Assembly (NCBI GenBank): GCA_965216535.1
Contig: OZ244175.1
Coordinates: 6,758,001-6,822,000 of the forward strand
Reading direction: 5' to 3'
Length of the DNA: 64,000 bases
Source: Hoeflea_A sp965216535
Lineage (GTDB): Bacteria > Pseudomonadota > Alphaproteobacteria > Rhizobiales > Rhizobiaceae
Shown: positions 8,231 to 16,452 of the stretch, piece after piece
Layout of the letters: each line of letters starts with the position of its first letter
How positions within the stretch are numbered: position 1 is the first letter of the stretch
Made by a program: the position numbers and the translations under genes
The notes under the pieces: model-generated
What the model saw: only the letters and a program-made list of their open reading frames with translations
The model's database searches: none
What the model was told of the DNA's origin: nothing

Positions 8231-9346
8231 ATGATTCCACTCGCAGAACTCATAGAATTTGAAGCTCCGACAATTGAGCGCGAGATCAGAACCAACAAAC
8301 CGCTAGATGCGCCCGATATTTGTCTGCATACCTTGCGTCAGCTTGCCTACATTTTCGCCGGTCGATCGATGGATGCACCAAATTTGTTTATTGCCGGCGG
8401 CCTGCTGCACGACAACACACCGGTTTCGGGCGCTGGTTCGGGCCTGCGCAGCGCTCTGCTGCGAATGACCGGTGAAGCAACAGAGCAACTCAGTTTGCGT
8501 GAAGCGCCTCCGCTAGCGCCGCCGGATTTGCCATTCCAACTCCAATCTCACATCAACAAAGGTGTTGACGCGCACCCGCTGCTGGCAAAAAGTTGGCGCA
8601 ACGGAACATTGGTACAGGTACCCGGCAATCTTCTGCCGTATGGCAAAGGTTACGCCGGTTTTTCTGAGGGTTTGGGAAGTCATCCGGACCCAGCTCAAGC
8701 TCTTCGACACGGCATTTTCGAACTCATCGAAAGAAATGCCGTCAGGCTCTGGTGGTCCGGTAACACTGATGCAACTCGGATCCTCGGTACAGAACCTTTG
8801 GTTGCCAAAGAGTTGGGAGCTCCACGCGAAAGAAGTACTCTGTTGCTTGATGTCACAAACGAAAGCAAAGCGTCGGTGTTTGTTGCTGCATCTTTTGATC
8901 GCAACGGTCGTTCGTTCTGCTTCGGCGCGGCTGCCTCATACTCTTCTTACTCGGCAATGCGTTCCGCGTTGCGTGAACTTGGTGCTACCGAATTCGGCCT
9001 GAGTTTGGCGCGGATGTTTCGCCCAAACGACGGTGGCCCGAAATCCAATGATCAGTTACTCGCGGATCGCGTTGATCGCGATCCGTTTTTGTCAAACCTT
9101 ACAACATCGGAAGTCGAGATGGGTTGCATCGATAGTTCCACCAGACGACCTTCTGCGGCGGATTGGACTACTCTGCTTTCAGAGCTGGACATCTATTCCA
9201 TACATTTACAGGCGGTAGGGCCAAATTTTCATACGGTGAAAGTCGTAAGCGAGTTTCTGAATCCAGTAAAATCTGATTATACTAACCAAGAGTTGAAGGG
9301 TGGGACAACTCAGGGTGACGGCTTTTTTGGGGTTCCAATCTATTGA
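8231..9346 (+). CDS. YcaO-domain protein (putative RiPP-modifying cyclodehydratase-like enzyme)
   Basis: A 371-residue stand-alone YcaO-type protein. Both ATP/Mg-binding helices are present: SGAGSGLRSALLRMTGEATEQLS (Glu82, Glu85) and EGLGSHPDPAQALRHGIFELIERNAVRLWW (Glu164, Glu167, Arg168). A third conserved helix follows (about residues 239-260). YcaO enzymes phosphorylate backbone amides to form azolines, thioamides or amidines in peptides. The C-terminus (GDGFFGVPIY) lacks the proline-rich tail of azoline-forming members, and no partner E1-like or TfuA gene is next to it, so the reaction is open. It overlaps the BTAD regulator by 4 bp and lies in an inserted segment with lower GC than its surroundings. 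The ribosome site before 8231 is weak. Confidence 0.82.
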   Translation: MIPLAELIEFEAPTIEREIRTNKPLDAPDICLHTLRQLAYIFAGRSMDAPNLFIAGGLLHDNTPVSGAGSGLRSALLRMTGEATEQLSLREAPPLAPPDLPFQLQSHINKGVDAHPLLAKSWRNGTLVQVPGNLLPYGKGYAGFSEGLGSHPDPAQALRHGIFELIERNAVRLWWSGNTDATRILGTEPLVAKELGAPRERSTLLLDVTNESKASVFVAASFDRNGRSFCFGAAASYSSYSAMRSALRELGATEFGLSLARMFRPNDGGPKSNDQLLADRVDRDPFLSNLTTSEVEMGCIDSSTRRPSAADWTTLLSELDIYSIHLQAVGPNFHTVKVVSEFLNPVKSDYTNQELKGGTTQGDGFFGVPIY

Positions 9347-11376
9347 TTAATGGCGAGTCGAATTCCCCATTGGTGGCTCCTGCTTCCGGCGGGACGCTTT
9401 TGATCGAGCTGATTGGCGGACTTCGGGTTTCGTGCCACAGCCAACGCGTCGATCTGAAAAAGAAGAAGGCCGCAGCTCTTTTGGTCCTTTTGGCCCTATC
9501 CCCGGATTTTAAGGTTTCCAGGGAGGAGGCGCGCAGTCTGCTATGGCCAGACAGCGAGGAGACGGCCGCGCAGACGAGTTTGCGAAATGCGCTCTGGTCA
9601 TTGAAAGCTTCGCTGGTCGCAGCTGGGTATAGCGGACTACATAGCGGCCGTAACGATATAGGGCTGCGTCCTGAGGGTGTCGAGACGGATATCGATCGGA
9701 TTCTCGATGATCTCGACCAGGGACGTCCTCAATCGGCGATGCGTTATGAACCGCGTGCCGTCGCGCACTTGGATCGTGACTATCGGTCGGTACCTGATGG
9801 CTTCGTGCAGAGACTGTCGGAAGCTGGGGTCCATTTTGCGAGACAAGTACGCAAGAGGCTGTCTGCCTGTGCCAAATCGGCGGATGCCCCTGCGGAGCGT
9901 ATTTCAATTCTGCAATTCATCGTCGACATGGATCCTGCGGACGAGGGTGCGGTTAGAGACTTGATCCGTGCGTTTTGGCAAAGCGGTCAGACGGCAAATG
10001 CCCTGGTCGCATACCAATCACTGTGGCATTTGCTCGAAGACGAATTCGGCGAAGAGCCGTCGGAAGAGACGCAAGCTTTGATCGTCGAGATGAAATCCGG
10101 TGGCACGGCCGACACTCGCCCCGCTGAGGATACGCGTCCTCGTATTATAGTTGCCGATGTCGACCTTACCAGACTTGACCCTGGCGTTCGGCAACATGCC
10201 GAGATCCTGCGCAACGAGCTCTGCGCAAATCTCGCACGTTTCCGGGAGTGGCAGGTATTCGATGCCACGCTCGTCGCCGACGTCGAGGCCCTGGCTGTTG
10301 CTGATAGAAGAACCTATGGATTGTCGATGCACATTGCCTCTTCTGTGGGGAAACCCGAAGTCAGGGCGGTATTGGCGGATAGGGCAACCGGTGAATTGCT
10401 CTGGTCTGAGAGTTTTGTAGATACGTCCATACAATTGCCATCCGACTCTGGAGTCGTGACGGATCGTATAGCGGCAGCACTCAATTTGCATCTTTCGTCG
10501 GCCGGAGCACGCTCTGTGCACGATCCGGCGACTGCGACAGGTGCCTACGAGCGATGGGCGGAAGCGCAAGAGCTCATTCTGCAGTTCACCACACGTTCCT
10601 GGACACTCGCCGAAGAGAAACTCGACCAGCTGATTCAGGATTACCCGACGTTTAGCCGCGGCTATTCAAGCCGAGCATCGATCGAAAACATGCGTCAGAT
10701 CTCGTTCCCGGGGATCTACAGCACGCCCGACCTGCATTTGAAGTCGTTGAAGCTTGCCGCCAAAGCCATCGAACTTGACCCCATGGACAGCAGAGGACAA
10801 CTGGCGATGGGGTGGAGCTCCGCCATGTCGCGTCAATTCGACCGCGCCGAATTGGCATTCGATCTGGCATTTCAGTACAATGAAAACGACCCTTGGACGA
10901 TCACGTCATCGGCAGTCGGCTTGGCTTTCTGTGACCACTTCGATGCGGCATGCCGCTTGCTGGACGTGGTATTTGGATTGAACTTTCGCTTGCAACCGTC
11001 GCACTGGTCCTATGTAGCCGCCACGATGTTTTTGGGTGGCGACTACGAAAACTGTATTTTGGCATCCGAGAAATCTGACGCTATCTCGCATGACGTACCC
11101 GCTTGGCATGCGGCTGCGCTCGCACTACTTGGCCGTCGGGAGGAAGCGGCCCAGGTGGCTGGAGAGTTCGAAGCAATTGCCCGACAAAATTGGGCCACGA
11201 CCGGACCACGGGACGCCAGCGAAATCACTCGCTGGCTGGTCAGCGGTTTCCCTATTCGTAATCGAGAAACGTGGCTGGCATTACGCGACGGCCTCCGGCT
11301 CGCGGGTATGCCGGCGCCCGACCTGATCCCGAGCGAGCCGCTCGCAGGGCAACATGGAATGGGCGCCGGTCTGTAG
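9343..11376 (+). CDS. BTAD (SARP-like) regulator with TolB-like and TPR regions
   Basis: A 677-residue predicted cytoplasmic DNA-binding regulator. Residues about 18-115 resemble the winged-helix domain of SARP-type activators (IELIGGLRVSCHSQRVDLKKKKAAALLVLLALSPD..REEARSLLWPDS..AQTSLRNALWSLK). Residues about 130-255 fit the bacterial transcriptional activation (BTAD) helical domain (ILQFIVDMDPADEGAVRDLIRAFWQSGQTANALVAYQSL). A TolB-like Rossmann segment (about 265-385) and a helical TPR-like C-terminus follow. The frame has no suitable ATG; the TTG at 9343 overlaps the YcaO stop (TTGA), implying translational coupling. It probably controls the YcaO and/or peroxidase genes. The signal it senses is unknown. 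Confidence 0.82.
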   Translation: MINGESNSPLVAPASGGTLLIELIGGLRVSCHSQRVDLKKKKAAALLVLLALSPDFKVSREEARSLLWPDSEETAAQTSLRNALWSLKASLVAAGYSGLHSGRNDIGLRPEGVETDIDRILDDLDQGRPQSAMRYEPRAVAHLDRDYRSVPDGFVQRLSEAGVHFARQVRKRLSACAKSADAPAERISILQFIVDMDPADEGAVRDLIRAFWQSGQTANALVAYQSLWHLLEDEFGEEPSEETQALIVEMKSGGTADTRPAEDTRPRIIVADVDLTRLDPGVRQHAEILRNELCANLARFREWQVFDATLVADVEALAVADRRTYGLSMHIASSVGKPEVRAVLADRATGELLWSESFVDTSIQLPSDSGVVTDRIAAALNLHLSSAGARSVHDPATATGAYERWAEAQELILQFTTRSWTLAEEKLDQLIQDYPTFSRGYSSRASIENMRQISFPGIYSTPDLHLKSLKLAAKAIELDPMDSRGQLAMGWSSAMSRQFDRAELAFDLAFQYNENDPWTITSSAVGLAFCDHFDAACRLLDVVFGLNFRLQPSHWSYVAATMFLGGDYENCILASEKSDAISHDVPAWHAAALALLGRREEAAQVAGEFEAIARQNWATTGPRDASEITRWLVSGFPIRNRETWLALRDGLRLAGMPAPDLIPSEPLAGQHGMGAGL

Positions 11377-11383
11377 ACAGACG

Positions 11384-11752
11384 CTACACGCACTTTCGCA
11401 TCACATAGTCGGCAATGCGCTTGGAGCGGAAAACCTCTGGGTTAGGTATGTTGGGTGATCCGTTGTAGGCATCATCGTAGAACTCCGGAAGCGGATAGGG
11501 TTGCGGAATCGGATCTGACAGATCATCCGGGTGTGGAAGGACCAAACTAAGAGTACGTTTCGAAGGTGCCAAGAATACTGCAAGGTCGTCCTCATCCTTA
11601 AAGTCAGATCCTAATTCAACGACAACTCCAGGAGCCACCTTTTGTCGAAATTCGCCCACCGTTCGAGGAAGTGATGATGGATTCGTCGCCCACTCCTTGA
11701 TCAGCTCCCCAAATCTTTCAAAGTTGTTGATCTTAATGTTGAAATCAGCCAT
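11384..11752 (-). CDS. Small protein resembling NHLP-type RiPP precursor peptides
   Basis: A 122-residue protein with a strong AGGAGG site 10 bases before its ATG. Its N-terminal half (ERFGELIKEWATNPSSLPRT, then APGVVVELGSDF..., ending RTLSLVLPHPDD, residues 12-77) resembles nitrile-hydratase-like leader peptides, whose leaders combine an 'L..NP..L' helix, a 'pGv.v.v' strand and a terminal 'VLP'. The remaining 45 residues are rich in Pro, Tyr, Asn and Asp with a single Cys at position 121 (ends MRKCV). No Gly-Gly cleavage site is seen. It follows the peroxidase gene by 33 bp on the same strand and converges on the YcaO-BTAD pair 7 bp away. Role as a substrate of YcaO and/or peroxidase is inference; a small subunit or chaperone is the alternative. 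Confidence 0.55.
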   Translation of the reverse strand: MADFNIKINNFERFGELIKEWATNPSSLPRTVGEFRQKVAPGVVVELGSDFKDEDDLAVFLAPSKRTLSLVLPHPDDLSDPIPQPYPLPEFYDDAYNGSPNIPNPEVFRSKRIADYVMRKCV

Positions 11753-11785
11753 TGGTTTACCCTCCTATCTGGCAGAAAATCTAAT

Positions 11786-13447
11786 CTACGTTCGATCGAG
11801 ACTTCGAATAAGATCGGGCATTGTCGCAATCTCGACGCCCTCTCCGAAAGCTAGAGCTTCAAGCATCGAGGCATCTTGTGCCATCCTTGTGGTGTTATCA
11901 GCATCCTCAAAAACAGGCACGAATGCGTCGCCTACTAGAATTGACCCCAAGGGTCCATATGTGCGCCCGCCACTAAGTAGGTCTGCCTCTATCATCAGGA
12001 AGAACAGTAATGGCGGGTCGTTCAAAAGAGCGCAGCGATCACATTCGTTTATCGATGTGGAAGCTCCTGTCGGCTTCTCTTCGAGAATTGAGAGGCCTTT
12101 GTTTACCATTTCACGACGGCGATCGTCGTCAATGATCTCATCAAGTCCTTGAAACATCACCCCTTTGCTCCGTACGAGCTCGATCAGTGACTTGACACTA
12201 TGGGTCTCACCCGTCCTCGCCCTTAGAAAATCACGAATGGGTACACCCATAGGATATCCAACCTGAAGTGGTTCACCGGCTTCTCGCTCCGTCATTGCAA
12301 GCGCAAGTGAAGGACCAAACTTCAAAGCCCAATTAAATTGCTCGGGTGGCACTGGTTTTTCCGGAAGCTCGAAGAAAAGCTCCCAGTCAATCATCCAATT
12401 TCGAGGTGTCGGCAAATCGCCCCAGCGGTGTAGTGAGGACATACTTAGTATGCGCGACAGTAAAACTTTACCTACCTTGTTCTTTTGTTCAGGTGTGTTG
12501 AGGATGTACATAGGACGAACCATAGAATGAGCCAGCCGCGACGCAGCGAAACGAAATTCTAAGGAGACAGAACGATCTCCTGACTTACACAATATGGGCT
12601 CTTTGTGCTTGAGATAAGATTCTAATACGTCTGCCTGTATCAACCGCCTCATTAGGTCAGCACGCAAAATTCGGCGATAAATCCGAATTGAAGCAGTCCG
12701 GGCAGCAAGTGCTCGATTGCGAACGGGGATATTATCGCACGCCTCTGTTTTTTTAATGAGGGCATTGTAGAGACGACTGAATACAACCGTCATTTGCGCG
12801 AGAAGATTATTATCGTCATTACGCGGGTCAGCAATGAGTACATCGGTCACTTTATGATCGGCTTTACCGTCATTTCCCAATGACACTGCACCGTTTGTAG
12901 AAAAATACACACGTGGCAAATCTCTGGGAGGCAGAGTTCGAAGGCCGCATTCAGTTCTGAACTCACCGAGCCGCAATGGATAAGCGCCATGTTCATTTCT
13001 CATGTCATACGCGTGTCGGCAGCCCAGTGGCCCACCTCCAAAAAGCGTTTCTAGGGCTAACGGCTCCCGCCTAAGATCGGTTTGCTGGTTCGACGCATCG
13101 TGAAGAGGCCTCGCTTCGAGCAAGGAGTGCGTCATATCATGAGCAGCGAACTGGTAAAGGTATGTGTATCCTGCGGGAACTCCTATATAGCTTCCCTCCT
13201 CGCTGTTCAGATTTTGGTGGGTCAAATTGCCGTCGGTCAACGGTGTATCGCCGAGAAGTTGCGCAACATAGGTAATGATACGCTCAGCTTGCTGATCCGC
13301 ATCTGATTTACTGGAACTGCTTAAATTTTTCTTTTGTGAAATAACTCCGTTCGGCGGTTCAACTGTTCCTCCAGTATATTCTTCATCAGTTAGTTCTTTT
13401 TGCTCGCTTCCAAAGGTGTATTTAAAACCTAGATCACGATGTGACAT
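11786..13447 (-). CDS. Animal-type heme peroxidase family protein
   Basis: A 553-residue member of the peroxidase-cyclooxygenase superfamily without a signal peptide. The distal motif QFAAHD holds Gln99, His103 and Asp104 (calcium-type Asp). DPRNDDNNLL gives the catalytic Arg209, and EFRFAASRLAHSMVRP gives the proximal His307. The two residues that esterify heme in mammalian enzymes are not conserved: the position before His103 is Ala102 rather than Asp, and the Glu after the catalytic Arg is Asp212. Heme is therefore probably bound differently. It heads a two-gene unit with the NHLP-like protein and has moderate GC, unlike the flanking core. A partner in peptide tailoring or oxidant generation is possible; substrate unknown. 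Confidence 0.82.
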   Translation of the reverse strand: MSHRDLGFKYTFGSEQKELTDEEYTGGTVEPPNGVISQKKNLSSSSKSDADQQAERIITYVAQLLGDTPLTDGNLTHQNLNSEEGSYIGVPAGYTYLYQFAAHDMTHSLLEARPLHDASNQQTDLRREPLALETLFGGGPLGCRHAYDMRNEHGAYPLRLGEFRTECGLRTLPPRDLPRVYFSTNGAVSLGNDGKADHKVTDVLIADPRNDDNNLLAQMTVVFSRLYNALIKKTEACDNIPVRNRALAARTASIRIYRRILRADLMRRLIQADVLESYLKHKEPILCKSGDRSVSLEFRFAASRLAHSMVRPMYILNTPEQKNKVGKVLLSRILSMSSLHRWGDLPTPRNWMIDWELFFELPEKPVPPEQFNWALKFGPSLALAMTEREAGEPLQVGYPMGVPIRDFLRARTGETHSVKSLIELVRSKGVMFQGLDEIIDDDRRREMVNKGLSILEEKPTGASTSINECDRCALLNDPPLLFFLMIEADLLSGGRTYGPLGSILVGDAFVPVFEDADNTTRMAQDASMLEALAFGEGVEIATMPDLIRSLDRT

Positions 13448-13830
13448 GCTACCACCCCCACAAAAGCAGCGTATCCCACATCGAGAAAATTTTGCAATGT
13501 TATATTTCTGTCGAGAAACCTTTAATTAATTGCCTGAATTCACTTACCTTTTTTGCTTATCGAATGCAGTGTAAATCCAATGAATCTCACAGAATCACGA
13601 AACGATAACGCATGGAACACCGCCCTTCATTGTCGAACTACCGTCTGCTGAGAGTGCCGCTTTGGCTGACACATACAGACAGCCTACTGGGTTCGCTGTC
13701 AAAGAATAATATGGATGGAACCATAGCAGCACCATCAGAACGTCTGTGTCGGCACCGCTTCGAAGATTTGTCGGCCCGGGTCGCTTTGGCCGGCTTCATG
13801 AGTTCCACAGACCGCGTCAGCGCGCAGGTG
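13448..13830. other. Intergenic region inside the inserted segment
   Basis: These 383 bp between the peroxidase start and the right direct repeat are AT-richer than the core and must contain the peroxidase promoter. I see no integrase, transposase or RNA gene. The plus-strand open frame from 13612 continues antisense through abrB and has no protein-like support. Confidence 0.5.
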
Positions 13831-13914
13831 TTGCGGACGGCCCGGGCGTTCTTACTCGGTCTTGCGGCCGATGATCAATGGCGCCAGGAACGTCAGGATG
13901 ACAAGCCTCCAGAT
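13831..13914. repeat. Right direct repeat: functional abrB 3' end
   Basis: This is the partner of 7949-8032, in the same orientation, with the 38-bp perfect core at 13854-13891. It overlaps the last codons and stop of the intact abrB frame. The copy attached to the inserted segment keeps abrB whole, while the displaced copy at the other end has decayed. Elements that integrate at gene 3' ends typically show this. Confidence 0.85.
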
Positions 13915-14886
13915 ATGGTGTGCACCAACAAAGCTTGGGTCTGCTTTCATGATGACCGCCATGGCCGCCATGGACTCCACGCCGCCCGGTGCAAAGGCGA
14001 TCAGAACTTGCGGCAGTGGCAGGTCGACAAACTGGACCAGCAGCAGCGAAAAGACGAGGGTGACGGAAAGGGCAATCAGCGTCACAGCCAGTCCGGCGCC
14101 AAAAGCGCGGCGCACCGTGGCGAATGACGTGCCGGAAAAGCGGCTGCCGATCAGGCTGCCCATCAGAATGAAAGCCGGTACGGAAGCCCAGAGCGGCACA
14201 TGGCCCACCACCAGACCACTCAAATGGCTGATGGTCGACAGCGCCATTCCGGCGATCAGCAAAGCTGCCGGAACCCGCAGTCGGGCCAACCCCAGACCGA
14301 GAACCAACGCCAGCGCCACGCTGACGACCAGTGCCAGCAAACCCATTTTCACACCGGGCGGCCCCATGACCGAGGTGTCGAACCCCATCATGCTCACGGC
14401 GAAGGGAACCAGCAGTGTGAGTGACAGGACACGGGTGCTCTGCACCACGCTGATTGTGGCGAAATCGCCCTTTGTGTCGCTCGACAGGCCAAGCACATAG
14501 CTCAAATGCCCCGGCAGAGACGACAGGACTGCCGTATCACGGTCCTGCTTCCAAAAGTGTCGCAGGGTGGCTCGGCACAGCATGAAGATCACGATGATGC
14601 TGATGCCAAGAAACAGAAAGCTGACGGGCCACCGTCGCGCCGTTTCATAGACCTCCGGAGTGACACCCGTTCCCATCGACAGACCGATGATGACAAAGCA
14701 CGCGTTGCGCAGGAGATCAGGGACAAAGGTCTTTAGGCCGGCGACCGACAGGATCGACACAAGCAAAGCCGGTCCGGTCAAGGCCGGCGCTGGAAACCCA
14801 AGGGTCCAGGCGCCGGCGGCACCAAGCACACCGGCTGCAAGCGTCAAGACGGCGCCGACGATCTTGTCCGTTTTCCAATCCTTCAA
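13852..14886 (-). CDS. AbrB-family (PF05145-type) membrane protein
   Basis: A 344-residue inner-membrane protein with about nine or ten helices in two homologous halves. The repeated pattern is visible as 'GfPAPALTGPALLVSI' near residue 31 and 'LPGHLSYVLGLSSDTKGDFATISVVQSTRVL' near 125-155. The family has been annotated as AbrB or ammonia-monooxygenase-like but is a putative transporter and is unrelated to the AbrB DNA-binding fold. It starts at a TTG (14886) with GAGGG upstream, as the frame offers no nearby ATG. It lies 29 bp after tctA and is probably last in the tctCBA unit. Its 3' end is duplicated at 7949-8032. Confidence 0.82.
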   Translation of the reverse strand: MKDWKTDKIVGAVLTLAAGVLGAAGAWTLGFPAPALTGPALLVSILSVAGLKTFVPDLLRNACFVIIGLSMGTGVTPEVYETARRWPVSFLFLGISIIVIFMLCRATLRHFWKQDRDTAVLSSLPGHLSYVLGLSSDTKGDFATISVVQSTRVLSLTLLVPFAVSMMGFDTSVMGPPGVKMGLLALVVSVALALVLGLGLARLRVPAALLIAGMALSTISHLSGLVVGHVPLWASVPAFILMGSLIGSRFSGTSFATVRRAFGAGLAVTLIALSVTLVFSLLLVQFVDLPLPQVLIAFAPGGVESMAAMAVIMKADPSFVGAHHIWRLVILTFLAPLIIGRKTE

Positions 14887-14915
14887 TGGATCAGCGGTCC
14901 CTCGTAATTACCCGG

Positions 14916-16451
14916 TCAACCACCCTCGCCGGCCGCATCTGCTCCTTTTCGCAACTGCTGAAAGCGCGACCACAGCGTCGGTGCAAAAAGGCAAGCCGCG
15001 GCGATCAAGAGGATGGTCAAGGTCAGTGGCCGCTCCCAAAGGAAAGACCAGCTGTCATTGTTGATGAGCAATGCGCGGCGCAGATTTTCCTCCATCATCC
15101 CACCCAGAATGAAGCCGAGGATCATCGGCGCCATCGGGAAATCGAGGAAACGCAGCACAACTGCGACGAGCCCGAACAATACCATCAACTGGATGTCGAA
15201 TGTATTGAAGCTGACAAAATAAACGCCGATCAGCGAGAAAAACAGGATAAGCGGCAGCAGGAAGCGCGCCGGAATGGCCAGGATCTTTGCGATATAGGGG
15301 ATCAGCGGCAAATTCAGGATCAACAGCACGATGTTGCCGATCCACATCGACACGATCACAGACCAGAACACATCCGGCTGGTCGATATAGAGACGCGGGC
15401 CCGGCTGGATGCCGTAGCCGATCAGCGCGCCGAGCATGATCGCCGTGGTGCCCGAACCGGGAATGCCGAGCGTCAGAAGCGGTACGAAAGAGCCGGTGGC
15501 GGCGGCGTTGTTGGCGGTCTCCGGCGCCGACAGCCCACGTACCGATCCCTGGCCAAACTGTTTGCCCTTCTCGCTTCCGGCGAGCCTCTGTTCCGTGCCG
15601 TAGGCAAGAAAGCTGGCAATGGTTGCACCGGCGCCCGGCAGCACGCCGATGATAAAGCCGAGCACCGAGGAACGACCGATCACCGGCACCATCTCCTTGA
15701 CCTCGTCCTTGGAGACGGCCATGGAGCCGAGATTGGCCGAGGCGCGTCTTTCTTCGTCGCGCTTGCCGTCACTGGACGGTTTGAGGATGGCGATCAGCGC
15801 CTCGGAAAGTGCGAAGGTCGCCATGACCAGCAGCAGGAAGGAGATCCCGTCGGTCAGATCGATCAGACCCAGGGTGAAGCGCGGCACCCCTTGCGTCTGA
15901 TCGGTGCCGACGGTCGACAGCATCAGGCCGATGACCGTCATCAGCAGCGCCTTCAGCATGTCGCCCTTGCCGGCAAAGGCGGCGACCGCCGTCAGGCCGA
16001 GCACCATCAGGGCGAAATAGTCGGACGAATGAAAGGACAGCGACACGGCGGCTAGCGACGGTGCCGCCAACAGCAGGAAGATCGCCGCGATCACGCCACC
16101 GGAGAAGGACGAATAGGCGGCAATCGCCAGCGCCTTGCCGGCCTTGCCCTGCCGGGCCATCGGGTACCCGTCGAAGGAGGTCGCAACGGTACTGGCAACA
16201 CCGGGTGCGTTGATCAGGATCGACGAGGTCGAGCCGCCAAAAATGGCGCCATAGTAGACGGCGGCCATCAAAATGATGCCGGTCGCCGGCTCGAGACTGG
16301 CGGCCACCGGGATCATCAGCGCAATGGCCGACATTGGCCCGAGGCCGGGCAGCATGCCGATGAAAGTGCCGACGAGGCAGCCGGTGAGAACGAACAGGAT
16401 GTTGATCGGCGTGAGAGCGGTGCCGAGCCCAATGAGGATGCCTTCGATCAT
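14916..16451 (-). CDS. tctA: Tripartite tricarboxylate transporter, large permease (TctA family)
   Basis: A 511-residue membrane protein with about twelve helices. TctA signatures are visible: GTFIGMLPGLGPMSAIALMIP near the N-terminus and GVLPGAGATIASFLAYGTEQR in the second half, plus the loop VYYGAIFGGSTSSILINAPG. It forms the transport channel of a sodium- or proton-driven system fed by a periplasmic binding protein. It starts 1 bp after the tctB stop. The substrate, probably a di- or tricarboxylate or a similar organic acid, is not decidable. Confidence 0.93.
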   Translation of the reverse strand: MIEGILIGLGTALTPINILFVLTGCLVGTFIGMLPGLGPMSAIALMIPVAASLEPATGIILMAAVYYGAIFGGSTSSILINAPGVASTVATSFDGYPMARQGKAGKALAIAAYSSFSGGVIAAIFLLLAAPSLAAVSLSFHSSDYFALMVLGLTAVAAFAGKGDMLKALLMTVIGLMLSTVGTDQTQGVPRFTLGLIDLTDGISFLLLVMATFALSEALIAILKPSSDGKRDEERRASANLGSMAVSKDEVKEMVPVIGRSSVLGFIIGVLPGAGATIASFLAYGTEQRLAGSEKGKQFGQGSVRGLSAPETANNAAATGSFVPLLTLGIPGSGTTAIMLGALIGYGIQPGPRLYIDQPDVFWSVIVSMWIGNIVLLILNLPLIPYIAKILAIPARFLLPLILFFSLIGVYFVSFNTFDIQLMVLFGLVAVVLRFLDFPMAPMILGFILGGMMEENLRRALLINNDSWSFLWERPLTLTILLIAAACLFAPTLWSRFQQLRKGADAAGEGG

Positions 16452-16452
16452 C

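Noticed and set aside
13612..14127. Plus-strand frame crossing the right direct repeat
   Set aside because: Runs antisense into abrB and has no recognisable domain; not a credible gene.
14886..16055. 389-codon plus-strand frame over tctA
   Set aside because: Antisense to a well-supported tctA; composition (Gln, His, Arg-rich) is typical of shadow frames.
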